Positions 7,252 through 17,794 are shown, numbered from the stretch's first letter. The stretch is DNA of 64,000 bases from SAR116 cluster alpha proteobacterium HIMB100 (GCA_000238815.2 AFXB01000010.1:934501-998500), one strand, 5' to 3'. Notes: a model not told the origin generated them from the sequence alone. A program made the numbers and translations.

Positions 7252-9000
7252 ATGGCACCTGAAACACGAAATCTTATCGCTGCTATGTCTCTTTCACTGG
7301 CGATTCTTATTGGCTGGCAGCTTTATGTTGTCGAGCCGGAGATGCAGGCTGACAGGGCCGCCTTTGAAGCCCAGCAAACCCAGCAAGCCCAGACAAATTC
7401 CGCTGGCCAGCGTCCGCAGGCAGACGTTACGGCGGGTCAGACCACCGCTGCGCCAGTGGCCCAGGATACAGGCATACGGATCCAGATTGATGCGCCGCAA
7501 CTCAGCGGCTCATTCTCAACGATGGGCGGACGTATTGATGATGTGATTCTGAACGGTTATTTCGAAACCCAACAGGATGATGCCAGCCTGATTCACCTCT
7601 TTAAGCGGTTTGATTCGGATACGCCCTATTTCGCCGAATTCGGCTGGGTTGCAAGCGGCACAGACTCGCTTGCTTTGCCTGATGAACAAACCGTCTGGCA
7701 GGCTGACCGGCAAACCCTGACCCCTGACGCGCCTGTGACACTAAGCTATGATAATGGTGAAGGACTTGTCTTCACCCGCACACTTGCCATCAATGAAGAT
7801 TATCTGATTACCGTCACAGACAGCGTGGCCTCCAGCCGCTCAGAACCGGTGACTCTAAGCCCGTACAGCCTGTTGCGCCGCACCGATACACCAGACACAC
7901 TTGGTCTGTATATTCTGCATGAAGGCCCGCTTGGCGTATTTGATGAAACCCTGAGCGAAATGGATTATGATGATCTGCGGGATGCGGGCCGCAAGGGGCT
8001 GACATTTTCACCTGAACAGGCAGGCGGATGGATTGGGTTCACCGATAAATACTGGCTGGCCTCATTAATGCCTGTACAATCTGAAAGCGCATTTTATTCA
8101 ATGCGCTCCTTTTCATCTGCGACCCCAAAGGGCCCTGTAGATATTTATCAGACAGACATGCTGGGCGAAGCTTTACGGCTTGATCCCGGCCAGCAAATCA
8201 CCTGGCAGACCTATCTGTTTTCAGGCGCTAAAAAAGTCACCTCACTTGACCGCTATGCTGAAGAGCTGAATATTGCCAATTTTGACCTGGCGATTGATTT
8301 TGGCTGGTTTTACTTCCTGACCAAGCCCTTCTTCTATGCCATTTCCTGGTTGTTTGGTGTGTTTGGGAATTTTGGTCTGGCGATTATCGGCTTTACCATT
8401 ATTGTGCGGTTGTTATTATTTCCGCTGGCAAACAAATCTTACAAATCAATGGCGAAAATGCGTCATCTCGCGCCGAAAATCCAGAAAATGCGTGCCGATT
8501 ATGGTGATGACAAGCAACGTCTGAATAAAGAAATGATGGAGCTGTATAAGCGGGAAAAGGTTAATCCGGCTGCGGGCTGTCTGCCGATCTTGCTGCAAAT
8601 TCCGGTATTTTTTGCGCTGTATAAAGTTCTGTACGTATCCATTGAAATGCGGCATGCCCCGTTCTTTGGCTGGATTCAGGATTTGTCCGCGATTGACCCG
8701 ACCTCTATTTTCAATCTGTTCGGGCTGTTGCCTTACTCGGTTGATTTCATGCCGCAATTTTTGTCGATCGGCATCTGGCCGATTTTGATGGGGATTTCAA
8801 TGGCGGTCCAGATGCGCCTGAACCCGCCCCCACCTGACCCGATTCAGGCAAAAATTTTCCAGTGGATGCCTGTCTTCTTCACCTTTCTTCTTGCCGGTTT
8901 TCCGGCGGGTCTTGTGATTTATTGGACATGGAACAACATCCTGTCTGTTGCCCAGCAATGGTGGATTACAAGAAGCATAGAGAAACAGGCCAAAGCCTGA
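7252..9000 (+). CDS. yidC: Membrane protein insertase YidC
   Basis: A 582-residue inner-membrane insertase that works alone or with SecYEG. An N-terminal membrane helix (about residues 8-25) is followed by a Gln/Ala-rich linker and a large periplasmic beta domain (about 80-330). The conserved insertase core begins near residue 345, with GFTIIVRLLLFPLANKSYKS containing the key Arg of the hydrophilic groove, then the coiled-coil hairpin and NPAAGCLPILLQIPVFFALY. It ends with a short basic tail. Length and domain order are those of Gram-negative YidC. The start ATG has GGGAAAAGCG upstream. Confidence 0.97.
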   Translation: MAPETRNLIAAMSLSLAILIGWQLYVVEPEMQADRAAFEAQQTQQAQTNSAGQRPQADVTAGQTTAAPVAQDTGIRIQIDAPQLSGSFSTMGGRIDDVILNGYFETQQDDASLIHLFKRFDSDTPYFAEFGWVASGTDSLALPDEQTVWQADRQTLTPDAPVTLSYDNGEGLVFTRTLAINEDYLITVTDSVASSRSEPVTLSPYSLLRRTDTPDTLGLYILHEGPLGVFDETLSEMDYDDLRDAGRKGLTFSPEQAGGWIGFTDKYWLASLMPVQSESAFYSMRSFSSATPKGPVDIYQTDMLGEALRLDPGQQITWQTYLFSGAKKVTSLDRYAEELNIANFDLAIDFGWFYFLTKPFFYAISWLFGVFGNFGLAIIGFTIIVRLLLFPLANKSYKSMAKMRHLAPKIQKMRADYGDDKQRLNKEMMELYKREKVNPAAGCLPILLQIPVFFALYKVLYVSIEMRHAPFFGWIQDLSAIDPTSIFNLFGLLPYSVDFMPQFLSIGIWPILMGISMAVQMRLNPPPPDPIQAKIFQWMPVFFTFLLAGFPAGLVIYWTWNNILSVAQQWWITRSIEKQAKA

Positions 9001-9014
9001 GGCCGGGGCCAGTC

Positions 9015-9680
9015 ATGACAGCAGAGCCGTTCCAGTTTGATGGTCAGGAAATAGAAGCTGGGCGGCTTTTGTTTGCCGGGCAATGCGACTTTATCGCAGC
9101 GGCCCAGAACCTGCCTGCTCTGCCGCCGATCAGCTTGCCGGAAATCGCCTTTGCGGGCCGCTCAAATGTGGGAAAATCATCACTTGTTAACGCGCTGACT
9201 GGCCGCACCACTCTGGCCAGAACCTCGCAGACGCCCGGACGCACCAGACAGCTGGTCTTCTTTTCTCTGGCCAACCGGCTTCAGCTGGTTGACCTGCCAG
9301 GCTATGGTTATGCCAAAGCAGCGAAAACTGATATCAAGGCCTGGACCAAGCTGACCCGTAAATTTCTGGTTGGCCGGCAAAGTCTGCAGCGTATGCTGCT
9401 GCTGATAGACAGCCGCCGCGGTATCGGCCCGGCAGATAAAGAGATGATGAAGCTGATGGATGAATCAGCGGTATCCTGGGCTGTTGTGCTGACCAAGACA
9501 GACAAGCTGAAACCCACACAGGCCCAACAAATATACGATAAGACCCAACAGGAAATCAGCCGGCATGTGGCGGCTTTTCCGCATGTCTGGACCACCTCGT
9601 CACAAACAGGGGCAGGAATTGCTGAGCTGCGTGCCCATCTGGCCAGCCTCAGCCTGCCGCCATCTGACCGGTCAGGCTGA
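9015..9680 (+). CDS. engB: Ribosome biogenesis GTP-binding protein EngB/YsxC
   Basis: A 221-residue essential GTPase that helps assemble the 50S subunit. GTPase motifs are in order: G1 GRSNVGKSS (about residues 48-56), G2 around TSQTPGRTRQ, G3 DLPGYG, G4 TKTDK and G5 TSSQTGAG. The ATG at 9015 is 14 bases after the yidC stop and gives the standard family length; frames opening further upstream would run inside yidC. Adjacent to yidC as in many alphaproteobacteria. Confidence 0.95.
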   Translation: MTAEPFQFDGQEIEAGRLLFAGQCDFIAAAQNLPALPPISLPEIAFAGRSNVGKSSLVNALTGRTTLARTSQTPGRTRQLVFFSLANRLQLVDLPGYGYAKAAKTDIKAWTKLTRKFLVGRQSLQRMLLLIDSRRGIGPADKEMMKLMDESAVSWAVVLTKTDKLKPTQAQQIYDKTQQEISRHVAAFPHVWTTSSQTGAGIAELRAHLASLSLPPSDRSG

Positions 9681-9767
9681 CACGCAAACGCGCGTCTGGC
9701 ATCAGATTTGGTCTCTGGTATTTGCCTGCAGAGTTGCCTATAGTGAGGCGCGGCAGCACAACTGTTT

Positions 9768-10703
9768 ATGCGGACAACCACAAAGGATGACAAGACGGTG
9801 GCAGAACAAGCATCGGCAACACCAGAAGACTGGCTCCAGAAAGCAGGGATTTTAATTGAAGCTCTGCCGTATATGCGACGCTATGCGAATAAACCTGTGG
9901 TGGTGAAATTCGGCGGTCACGCGATGGGCGAACATGAATATGTGGCCAGCTTTGCCGCTGATATGACCTTGTTACGCCAGGTCGGGGCCCAGCCGATTAT
10001 TGTGCATGGCGGCGGCCCGCAAATTGGCGATATGCTGAATCGTCTGCAGATTGAATCAAATTTTGTAAATGGGCTGCGGGTAACAGATGAAGCAACAATT
10101 TCTGTTGTTGAAATGGTTCTGGCTGGCGGCATCAACAAAGCGCTGGTGGCAGCTATACATGCCGCAGGCGGGCGGGCCGTCGGCCTGTCTGGCAAAGATG
10201 GCCAGCTGATCACAGCCTCGAAACTGTCTGATGTCTCTGCCCAGTCAGACAGTCAGATTGAACAGGTTGATTTGGGGTTTGTCGGGCGGCCGGAAACCGT
10301 TGATCCGTCTGTCTTGCACGCGCTGTTGGGAGTCGGGATGATTCCGGTTGTTGCGCCTGTCGGGCTGGGTCTTGACGGCCAGACCTATAATATCAATGCA
10401 GATACCGCCGCTGGCGCCGTGGCCAGCGCGATGGCGGCAACCCGGCTGTTAATGCTGACCGATGTTGCAGGTGTGAAGGATAAACAAGGCAATCTGATCA
10501 GCCATTTGACAGTATCATCAGCCCGCCAGTTGATAACAGACGGGACCGTACAGGGCGGCATGATCCCGAAGGTTGAAACCTGTATCGATGCTGTTGAACA
10601 AGGTGCTGAGGCTGCGGTGATTCTGGATGGCCGCGCACCGCATGCTGTGCTGGTTGAGCTTTTTACAGAGCATGGGATTGGCACGCTGATCACAACAGAC
10701 TAA
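9768..10703 (+). CDS. argB: Acetylglutamate kinase
   Basis: A 311-residue amino-acid kinase that phosphorylates N-acetylglutamate in arginine biosynthesis. It has [11 protein letters not shown] (about residues 45-55), the nucleotide/substrate loop [11 protein letters not shown], and [12 protein letters not shown] near residue 207, all typical of ArgB. A GTG at 9798, with AAAGGATG ahead of it, would give a slightly shorter protein and is a credible alternative start. argG lies 36 kb away, so arginine genes are scattered. An imperfect GC-rich hairpin follows the gene at 10726-10753 but has no T-run. Confidence 0.95.
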   Translation: MRTTTKDDKTVAEQASATPEDWLQKAGILIEALPYMRRYANKPVVVKFGGHAMGEHEYVASFAADMTLLRQVGAQPIIVHGGGPQIGDMLNRLQIESNFVNGLRVTDEATISVVEMVLAGGINKALVAAIHAAGGRAVGLSGKDGQLITASKLSDVSAQSDSQIEQVDLGFVGRPETVDPSVLHALLGVGMIPVVAPVGLGLDGQTYNINADTAAGAVASAMAATRLLMLTDVAGVKDKQGNLISHLTVSSARQLITDGTVQGGMIPKVETCIDAVEQGAEAAVILDGRAPHAVLVELFTEHGIGTLITTD

Positions 10704-10847
10704 ATTAACAAGATAATGGCGCCAGGCCCGCCCCTCTGAAAAGGAGGGCAGGCATGACCGGTCCGGTTCTTCAGAAGCTGAAGAGCTGTGTTCGGGGTGA
10801 AAAGGCCAACAGGGAATTGACCGGCGAGGAGAAAGGGCAGCACAATC

Positions 10848-11546
10848 ATGGATATGTCTGCTGAGATGATGAATGGAAAGGCTGTTTCTGGCCTTGATGC
10901 GTCAGCCGTAACTGACTGGGTATTTGATCTCGACAATACGATCTATCCTGCCCGGTCCAGCCTGTTTCCGCGTGTGGCTGAACGGATGACCCAATTTATT
11001 ATGACCCATTTTGATCTGGCAGAAGATCAGGCTGCCGAGATGAAAACACGTCTGTTTCGCACCTATGGCACGACGATGCGGGGCCTGATGGTTGAACATG
11101 ATATGGCCCCGGATGATTTTTTGCATTATGTGCATGAAATCGACCTGTCTGATGTCTCTGCTGATGCTGAACTGGACGGTTTGCTGGCGCGCCTTCCCGG
11201 CCGCAAACATATCTATACAAATGGCACGGTGCGCCACGCGACCCGGATATTGGACGCTTTTGGCATCCGTGATCATTTTGATTTTATTTTTGATATTGTC
11301 GCCTCAAATCATATTCCAAAGCCTGATCCGCAACCCTATGATCTGTTTGTCAGGCAAAGCGGTATTAACCCCCAAACCTCTGTCATGATAGAGGATATGG
11401 CGCGTAATCTTGAACCAGCAGCATCTCTGGGTATGCAGACGATATGGCTGGTCAGTGACCATGACTGGGCCGCAAAAGGGGCAGACAATAATTTTGTGCA
11501 CTATATCTCAGCTGATGTAAAACAATGTCTGGCAGACTTAAGCTGA
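10848..11546 (+). CDS. HAD-family pyrimidine 5'-nucleotidase-like phosphatase
   Basis: A 232-residue haloacid dehalogenase-superfamily protein. HAD motif I is WVFDLDNTIYP (about residues 24-34, nucleophile Asp), motif II lies in IYTNGT, and motifs III/IV in KPDPQPYD and MIEDMARNLEPA. The DxDNTxY form matches the pyrimidine 5'-nucleotidase (Sdt1/YjjG-like) branch, which dephosphorylates UMP, CMP or dTMP. It lies between argB and dapD, its usual place in alphaproteobacteria. AGGAGAAAGG precedes the ATG; a second ATG lies two codons in. Confidence 0.88.
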   Translation: MDMSAEMMNGKAVSGLDASAVTDWVFDLDNTIYPARSSLFPRVAERMTQFIMTHFDLAEDQAAEMKTRLFRTYGTTMRGLMVEHDMAPDDFLHYVHEIDLSDVSADAELDGLLARLPGRKHIYTNGTVRHATRILDAFGIRDHFDFIFDIVASNHIPKPDPQPYDLFVRQSGINPQTSVMIEDMARNLEPAASLGMQTIWLVSDHDWAAKGADNNFVHYISADVKQCLADLS

Positions 11547-11606
11547 ACAGCGCTGTCAAACCAGAAAGTCTGATCAGACAAACCGCCAAACCAAGGAGTA
11601 AACACT

Positions 11607-12467
11607 ATGAGCACCACAGATCTTGAAGCCGTTATTGATCAGGCTTTTGAGAACAGAGATCAGGTCACAGCACAGACTACCGGCGAAATACGCGAAGCGG
11701 TGACACAAGCGTTGGCTATGCTTGATGCTGGCCAGGCCCGTGTGGCTGAACCGACAGGCAATCATCAGTGGCAGGTGAATCAGTGGCTGAAAAAAGCGGT
11801 TCTGCTCTCTTTCCGTCTTAATGACATGGTTGTTATGGGCGGCGGGGCCAGCCATCCTGACGCTGGCGAGTCTGTCTGGTGGGACAAGGTGCCGTCAAAA
11901 TTCAGCGGGTGGGATTCGGCGCGCTTCAGTGAAGCTGGGTTTCGGGCTGTGCCCGGGTCAATTGTCAGGCAGTCAGCTTATATTGCGCCGTCGGTTGTTC
12001 TGATGCCCAGCTTTGTGAATTTGGGTGCTTATGTTGATAAGGGCACGATGGTTGATACCTGGGCAACGGTTGGGTCTTGTGCCCAGATTGGCAAGAATGT
12101 GCATCTGTCTGGTGGGGCAGGTATTGGCGGTGTGCTGGAGCCGCTTCAGGCCGGTCCGGTAATCATCGAAGATGATTGTTTTATCGGCGCACGTTCTGAA
12201 GTGGTTGAAGGTGTGGTTGTCGAACAGGGTGCGGTCTTGTCAATGGGTGTGTTTATCGGCGCCTCAACAAAGATTGTAAATCGCGAGACAGGCGAAATTC
12301 ACATCGGCCGGGTACCTGCCTTTTCTGTGGTTGTTCCTGGCGCTCTTCCTGGCCAGCCACGCGCTGATGGCAGCATCTCGCCGTCTTTGTCCTGTGCGGT
12401 GATCATCAAGCAGGTTGATGAAAAAACACGCTCGAAAACCTCTGTGAATGATCTGCTTCGTGACTGA
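11607..12467 (+). CDS. dapD: 2,3,4,5-tetrahydropyridine-2,6-dicarboxylate N-succinyltransferase
   Basis: A 286-residue enzyme of the succinylase branch of lysine and diaminopimelate biosynthesis, using succinyl-CoA. The C-terminal half is a left-handed beta helix of hexapeptide repeats (from [19 protein letters not shown], about residue 115, to the middle 200s), and [20 protein letters not shown] is typical. It probably forms a trimer. AAGGAG precedes the ATG. dapE follows 30 bases later, so the two steps around succinylation are co-transcribed. Confidence 0.97.
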   Translation: MSTTDLEAVIDQAFENRDQVTAQTTGEIREAVTQALAMLDAGQARVAEPTGNHQWQVNQWLKKAVLLSFRLNDMVVMGGGASHPDAGESVWWDKVPSKFSGWDSARFSEAGFRAVPGSIVRQSAYIAPSVVLMPSFVNLGAYVDKGTMVDTWATVGSCAQIGKNVHLSGGAGIGGVLEPLQAGPVIIEDDCFIGARSEVVEGVVVEQGAVLSMGVFIGASTKIVNRETGEIHIGRVPAFSVVVPGALPGQPRADGSISPSLSCAVIIKQVDEKTRSKTSVNDLLRD

Positions 12468-12497
12468 CAAACACCCCCGTACTAAGGATGAAATGTG

Positions 12498-13652
12498 ATG
12501 GCTGATCTGTCTTATGAAGTCAGGCTGACCAGAGATCTGATCAGATGCCCGTCTGTCACCCCTGCTGAAGGCGGGGCACTTGATTTGCTGCAGGGCGAAC
12601 TGACCCGGATGGGGTTTGTCTGCACCCGGCTGCCCTTTGGTGACGGCGCGGCGCGGATTGATAATCTCTATGCGCGTCTGGGCGATGGTGCGCCGCATCT
12701 GGCGTTTGCGGGTCATACTGATGTGGTCCCTGCCGGCAACCAGGCGGCCTGGTCATATGGGCCTTTTGCCGGAGAGATAAAAGACGGGCTGATTTATGGC
12801 CGTGGGGCAGCAGATATGAAAGGCGGCATTGCGGCTTTTGTGGCAGCCGTCAAACGCTATCTTGATCAAAACAAACTGAACGGCAGCCTCAGCCTGATTA
12901 TCACAGGTGATGAAGAAGCTGACGCTGTTAACGGTACTGTGAAAATGGTCGATTGGCTGCAGCAGACGGACAACATCCCTAATTTTTGTCTGGTGGGCGA
13001 GCCGACCAACCCGTCTGTTTTGGGCCAGACGATAAAAAATGGCCGCCGCGGGTCTCTGACCTGCGCGCTAAGCGTAACGGGCCGCCAGGGGCATGTGGCC
13101 TATCCGCATCTGGCCAGCAATCCGGTGCCTGCGCTGTTTGCGATGTTGGCGCCGGTGAATTCAGCCAAGCTGGATGGGGGTACAGATTATTTCGGGCCCA
13201 GCACGGCTGAGGTGACTCATCTGAACATTGCTGATCCGGCCAGCAATGTGATCCCTGACCAGGCCTTTGCCCAGTTCAATATCCGGTTCAACACAGAACA
13301 TTCAACAGGCAGCCTGCAAGGCTGGCTGGATGAACATTTCAGCCGCGTCGCTGCCCAGCGCGACGTGCAGTATGAAGCGCGGTTCTGGTCAAATGCATCA
13401 CCCTTTATCACCGAGGCCAGCACCCATCTGGATGTTGTCAAAGCAGCGGTTGAAACAGTGACCGGTCAACGCCCGGAACTCTCGACAACCGGCGGCACAT
13501 CTGATGCGCGCTTTATCTCTCGGGTTTGTCCGGTTGCTGAATTTGGTTTGGTTGGCCAGACCATGCATCAGGTTGATGAACATGTCAGCCTGGCTGATAT
13601 TGAGACATTGACAGATATCTATTTTGAGATGATCAGGCAGATGGATAAATAA
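12498..13652 (+). CDS. dapE: Succinyl-diaminopimelate desuccinylase
   Basis: A 384-residue M20-family dizinc hydrolase that removes succinate from N-succinyl-L,L-diaminopimelate. Zinc and catalytic residues are visible: AGHTDVVPAG (His/Asp, about residues 73-82), GRGAADMKGG (bridging Asp), TGDEEADA (catalytic Glu and its zinc-binding neighbour), and a late His in GQTMHQVDEH. The ATG at 12498 is preferred over the GTG one codon earlier because AAGGATG is well spaced. A membrane protein gene starts three bases after the stop. Confidence 0.96.
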   Translation: MADLSYEVRLTRDLIRCPSVTPAEGGALDLLQGELTRMGFVCTRLPFGDGAARIDNLYARLGDGAPHLAFAGHTDVVPAGNQAAWSYGPFAGEIKDGLIYGRGAADMKGGIAAFVAAVKRYLDQNKLNGSLSLIITGDEEADAVNGTVKMVDWLQQTDNIPNFCLVGEPTNPSVLGQTIKNGRRGSLTCALSVTGRQGHVAYPHLASNPVPALFAMLAPVNSAKLDGGTDYFGPSTAEVTHLNIADPASNVIPDQAFAQFNIRFNTEHSTGSLQGWLDEHFSRVAAQRDVQYEARFWSNASPFITEASTHLDVVKAAVETVTGQRPELSTTGGTSDARFISRVCPVAEFGLVGQTMHQVDEHVSLADIETLTDIYFEMIRQMDK

Positions 13653-13655
13653 CAC

Positions 13656-14219
13656 ATGCACCCAAACCCTTCTTCACCACCTTCTGTTGTCCAGTGTCTG
13701 ATTTCTGCCTTTGATGTGGTTGCTGGGCGGGTCAAACCTGATAATGTGTTTGACTATTCTGCACAAGGGTTCTGGCAGGCGGTTCTGACCAATTGGGTGC
13801 TAGGCCTTGTCCTGGCGGTGGTCCCGCTTTTTGCTCTTGGTGGTGACTTTGTCATTTTGTTCATGGTCATCTCTCTGGTGTCGATACTGCTCTATTGCTT
13901 ACTGGTCTGGCATGCGCTTGTGTGGATGGGCCGGACAGGTCGCTTTACTCGTTTTCTGGTGCCTTATTTGTGGGTAGGGGCTTTGCAAATAGTGCTGTTT
14001 GGTCTGGTCACGGTCGCCTTGCAAATGACAGGTCTGGCGCTGCTGCAGATTTTGATCCTGCCGATTGCGGTATGGATTTTGATCTGGCTGTTCAGGCTGG
14101 CCCGGGACCAGATTGGTGTTTCGGCCTTTGCGGCGGTTTGTTTTGTGGTCAGCCGGTTTGCGGTTGAACTGATTATTGGCTTGCTGGCCGGGGTAAAGAC
14201 CGGTATCGGGCTCGGCTAA
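13656..14219 (+). CDS. Membrane protein of unknown function downstream of dapE
   Basis: A 187-residue protein with about five hydrophobic segments (near residues 42-62, 66-86, 104-124, 126-148 and 155-180) and no catalytic motif that I recognise. The layout resembles small Yip1-like integral membrane proteins. It starts three bases after dapE and is probably translated from the same mRNA. Whether it has a role in lysine or cell-wall precursor metabolism is unknown. Confidence 0.6.
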   Translation: MHPNPSSPPSVVQCLISAFDVVAGRVKPDNVFDYSAQGFWQAVLTNWVLGLVLAVVPLFALGGDFVILFMVISLVSILLYCLLVWHALVWMGRTGRFTRFLVPYLWVGALQIVLFGLVTVALQMTGLALLQILILPIAVWILIWLFRLARDQIGVSAFAAVCFVVSRFAVELIIGLLAGVKTGIGLG

Positions 14220-14236
14220 CCATCGGGCCTGCCGGT

Positions 14237-15010
14237 TCAGGCAGACGGATACTGAATATCTGTTAAATACAGCCCATATGCGGGTGCGGTTGGTCCGGCC
14301 TGGCGGCGATCTTTGGCATCACGGATACGTACAAATTCATCGATGGACCATTTGCCGATGCCAACCTGTACCAGGCTGCCGGTGATGTTTCTGATCTGAT
14401 GATATAAAAAAGACCGTGCCCGCGCGGTGATGTGGATTTCATCTCCGCTACAGCGCACAGACATCTCATCCATTGTGCGGAGCGGTGAATTTGCCTGACA
14501 TCCTGCTGCCCGAAAGCTGGAAAAATCATATCGCCCGATCAGGCTTTGTGCCGCCTTGTGCATGGCCTCAACATCCAGCTTGGCACGATGATGCCAGGCC
14601 TGATTGCGGCGCAATGCGGACGGGGTGTCCCGGCTGATCAGCCGATACAGATAGGCCCGCTGAACCGCATCAAAACGGGCATGAAAATCATCTGCAACCT
14701 GTTGGGCGGATAATACCGCGACTTGCGGTGTCTCCAGCCAGGCATTCAGCCCGCGCACCACGGCGGTCTCGCTTAAATGACCCGGCACATCCAGATGGGC
14801 TGCCTGGCCTGTGGCATGCACACCAGCATCGGTGCGGCCTGATCCCTGCACCAGGGTTGGGTGGGTAGTCAGCTTTTCGGCCGCCTGTTCCAGATAGCCT
14901 TGCACTGACGGCCCATTATCCTGACGCTGCCAGCCCACCAGATCTGTGCCGTCATATTCAATGCGGATCAGCATCCGTTTGATCGAGGTGTTGACGGCAG
15001 TCTTGCTCAT
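14237..15010 (-). CDS. truA: tRNA pseudouridine(38-40) synthase
   Basis: A 257-residue TruA that isomerises uridines 38-40 in the anticodon arm of many tRNAs. The catalytic Asp lies in GSGRTDAGVHATGQ (about residues 57-70), and YEYRLISRDTP-like and SFLYHQIRNITGSLV segments complete the fold. Its ATG overlaps the fmt stop by four bases (ATGA), so the def-fmt-truA run on this strand is probably one operon. Confidence 0.96.
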   Translation of the reverse strand: MSKTAVNTSIKRMLIRIEYDGTDLVGWQRQDNGPSVQGYLEQAAEKLTTHPTLVQGSGRTDAGVHATGQAAHLDVPGHLSETAVVRGLNAWLETPQVAVLSAQQVADDFHARFDAVQRAYLYRLISRDTPSALRRNQAWHHRAKLDVEAMHKAAQSLIGRYDFSSFRAAGCQANSPLRTMDEMSVRCSGDEIHITARARSFLYHQIRNITGSLVQVGIGKWSIDEFVRIRDAKDRRQAGPTAPAYGLYLTDIQYPSA

Positions 15011-15996
15011 TTTGTCTCTGTCAATGACTGGCCGGGGCGAAGGGCATGACCATTCAGCCAGGCCTGTGCTGTCATTGCCTTTTTGCCCGCAGGTTGCAGC
15101 ATACCGATGTCCAAAGCGGTGTTCTGCCCACAGCTCAGCATTAACCCGCCCTCATCTGACAGGCCGAAAAATTGTCCTGGCGGCAGGGGCTGACCTTTTG
15201 TCTGCATGGATCGGGCCTGCATCAGCTTCAGACGGCCAAAATCTGTTTCAATAAATGCGCCGGGATAAGGTGAATAGGCGTTAATCTTCCGCTGCAGGAT
15301 GTCTGCAGGCTGATCAAGATCAATCTGGCTGTCTGCAGATGAAATTTTATGTGCATAGGTCACACCCTCATCTGGCTGGGCTTCTGGCCGGGCTGTCCCT
15401 GACTGTATCTTATCCAGAGTGACACACAGCAATCCGGCTGTCTGCTCTGCCAAAATATCATGCAGCTGGCCTGCGGTCATATCCTCTGTGATGGCGGTGT
15501 GGCTGGTGTCAATGACAGGCCCTGTATCCAGGCCTTTTTGCATCAGCATGGTGGATATGCCTGTGTCTGTGTCACCTGCTTCAATCGCGCGTTGTATTGG
15601 GGCGGCCCCGCGCCATCTGGGCAAGAGCGAGGCATGTCCGTTAATACAGCCATAGACAGGGATATCAAGCACAGCTTGTGGCAGCAACAGACCATAAGCC
15701 ACCACCACAAACAGATCAGCCTTAAGGTCAGCCAGCTGATTTTGGGTATCTGTATGTTTCAGTGTCTCTGGCCAATAACAAGGCAGATTGAGCTGCTCAG
15801 CGGCTGCCCCGACGGCAGTTGGCCTCAGCTTCAGGCCCCGGCCAGATTTGCGTGGCGGCTGTGTATAAACAGCCCTCACATCATATTTTTCTGTCAGACG
15901 CCTCAGGCTGGGTACAGCAAATTCCGGGCTGCCCATGAAAACAACAGACAGCTTTGGTACAGGGCCTGGTCGGTCAGGGCAGTTCAGATCAGTCAT
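15007..15996 (-). CDS. fmt: Methionyl-tRNA formyltransferase
   Basis: A 329-residue enzyme that formylates initiator Met-tRNA using 10-formyl-tetrahydrofolate. The N-terminal Rossmann domain begins VVFMGSPEFAVPSL (about residues 19-32). The catalytic block is NGHASLLPRWRGAAPIQRAI, followed by GDTDTGIS and a C-terminal OB-like domain that binds tRNA. It lies directly after def, whose product later removes the same formyl group, and its end overlaps truA. Confidence 0.97.
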   Translation of the reverse strand: MTDLNCPDRPGPVPKLSVVFMGSPEFAVPSLRRLTEKYDVRAVYTQPPRKSGRGLKLRPTAVGAAAEQLNLPCYWPETLKHTDTQNQLADLKADLFVVVAYGLLLPQAVLDIPVYGCINGHASLLPRWRGAAPIQRAIEAGDTDTGISTMLMQKGLDTGPVIDTSHTAITEDMTAGQLHDILAEQTAGLLCVTLDKIQSGTARPEAQPDEGVTYAHKISSADSQIDLDQPADILQRKINAYSPYPGAFIETDFGRLKLMQARSMQTKGQPLPPGQFFGLSDEGGLMLSCGQNTALDIGMLQPAGKKAMTAQAWLNGHALRPGQSLTETK

Positions 15997-15997
15997 A

Positions 15998-16504
15998 TTA
16001 TGTGCGGCTGTCCTTCATCACTTTGCGCCAGATCATATCACGTTTCAAACGAGAGAGATGATCAATAAACAAAACTCCGTTCAGATGGTCAATTTCATGC
16101 TGGACACAGGCAGCCAGCAAGCCTGTTGCCTGCATTTCCTGCTTCACCCCGTCACTGTCCAGATAGGCGACATGAACCTCTGCCGGCCGTTTAACCTCAG
16201 CATTATGGCCCGGGATGGACAAACAGCCTTCTTCCATTTTGGCTGTCTCATCAGATCGCCAGATAATTTCCGGGTTGAACATCTTCCATAACGCTGGCAC
16301 CTCATCCTCACGGGCACAATCCATTACAATCACCCGCTTCAGAATCCCGACCTGATTCGCGGCAAGGCCAATCCCGGGGGCATCATACATGGTGTCAGCC
16401 ATGTCATCTGCCAGCGTTAAAATTTCATCTGTAATTTCATCAACAGGTTCAGCAACCTGACGAAGAACGGGCCGGGGGACCAGCACCAAAGGCAATATAG
16501 CCAT
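15998..16504 (-). CDS. def: Peptide deformylase
   Basis: A 168-residue metalloprotease that removes the N-formyl group from new proteins. All three family motifs are present: GIGLAANQVG (about residues 44-53), EEGCLSIPG with the metal-binding Cys, and QHEIDHLNG with two metal-binding His and the catalytic Glu. Length is normal. Its stop is one base from the fmt start, so coupling is likely. Confidence 0.97.
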   Translation of the reverse strand: MAILPLVLVPRPVLRQVAEPVDEITDEILTLADDMADTMYDAPGIGLAANQVGILKRVIVMDCAREDEVPALWKMFNPEIIWRSDETAKMEEGCLSIPGHNAEVKRPAEVHVAYLDSDGVKQEMQATGLLAACVQHEIDHLNGVLFIDHLSRLKRDMIWRKVMKDSRT

Positions 16505-16645
16505 AATCAGACACCTTCACATTTCATAGGGCGGACCAGAGATAAACTGGCCAGTACTATGAATAATTGTATGAATTTGTGCAAGGTTGCTTCAGCAGCA
16601 CGCTGCTCATTTCAGATGAAATCAAATCATAAAGCTGATAGGCTG

Positions 16646-17794
16646 ATGCCTATGTCAGAGCTTCTTGTTATTTTCCCCTGGGCCCTGTTGGGTGGGGGCG
16701 TAATTGTATTGATTGTGCTGCTGCTCAGACGCCCGCCGGCGTCTGGTCAGGACACATCAGAGCTGGCTGATCTGCGCGGTCAGCTGGCGATGCTGAGCCA
16801 GCATAACCAGCAACAGCAGCAGGCCCAGATTGATCAGATGGCTGCCTTGTCTAAGCGGCTTGAAGATTCGCTTGCTGGGATGAGCCAGCGCATGGGGCAG
16901 TCCTTGCAGGATCAGACGGAGAAGACACATAAAAATCTCACTGATTTATCTGCGCGGCTGGCTGTGATTGATGCGGCGAATGCCAAAATTTCTGAACTGA
17001 CCGGCCAGGTCACCCAGCTGCATAATATTCTGGCCAATAAAACGGACAGAGGCGCTTTTGGCGAGGTTCAGCTGGAAAATCTGGTGCGTAATGTGCTGCC
17101 GCCTAATGCCTATGAATTCCAGTTTCAGCTGTCAAACGGGCGGCGGGCCGATTGTGTGCTGAAACTGCCTAACCCGCCTGGTGATATCATCATTGATTCG
17201 AAATTTCCGCTGGAAGCCTGGCATCAGCTGCAAAGGGCTGAAGATGAACCAGCCCGGCGGGCAGCCCGCAAACAATTAGGCGCAGATGTGCTCAAACATG
17301 TCCGGGATATTCAGGACCGCTATATTATTGCCGGGGAAACAGCTGAATCAGCCTGTATGTTTCTGCCGTCAGAAGCGGTTTATGCTGAACTTCATGCGCA
17401 TCTTCCCGATATTGTTGAAAAATCTTATTCGGCCCGGGTCTGGATTGTTTCGCCAACCACAATGATGGCCACCTTAAATACGGTAAGGGCCATTTTGCGG
17501 GATGCACGCATGCGGGAACAGACAGCCTTGATCCAAAAGGAAATCGGTGTGCTGATTACCGATATTGAACGTCTGGATAAGCGGGTTGATAATCTGGATA
17601 AACATTTTGAACTGGCGGTGCGTGATGTGCGCGAGATTAAAACCTCAACAGGTAAAATCACCTCACGCGGACGGCGTATCGAAGATTATGATGTCAGCGA
17701 TACCCCGCCTGAACCGGTGCTTCCCTCACAGCCAGACAAGCTGCCTGCTGACACAACGAACACTGTGTCAAAAAAAACCGATAACAGCCTATAA
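16646..17794 (+). CDS. rmuC: DNA recombination protein RmuC homologue
   Basis: A 382-residue protein with one N-terminal membrane helix (about residues 7-27), a Gln-rich coiled coil (about 35-125) and the RmuC core, including [21 protein letters not shown] and [12 protein letters not shown], with a possible nuclease-like fold. RmuC limits some DNA rearrangements; its exact activity is unsettled. I chose ATG 16646; ATG 16652 is equally possible, and the frame stays open upstream to 16559. It converges on recR, overlapping it by about six bases. Confidence 0.88.
   Translation: MPMSELLVIFPWALLGGGVIVLIVLLLRRPPASGQDTSELADLRGQLAMLSQHNQQQQQAQIDQMAALSKRLEDSLAGMSQRMGQSLQDQTEKTHKNLTDLSARLAVIDAANAKISELTGQVTQLHNILANKTDRGAFGEVQLENLVRNVLPPNAYEFQFQLSNGRRADCVLKLPNPPGDIIIDSKFPLEAWHQLQRAEDEPARRAARKQLGADVLKHVRDIQDRYIIAGETAESACMFLPSEAVYAELHAHLPDIVEKSYSARVWIVSPTTMMATLNTVRAILRDARMREQTALIQKEIGVLITDIERLDKRVDNLDKHFELAVRDVREIKTSTGKITSRGRRIEDYDVSDTPPEPVLPSQPDKLPADTTNTVSKKTDNSL

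Noticed and set aside
10726-10753. GC-rich imperfect hairpin after argB as a terminator
   Set aside because: It has bulges and no T-run on either strand, and the next gene continues in the same direction.
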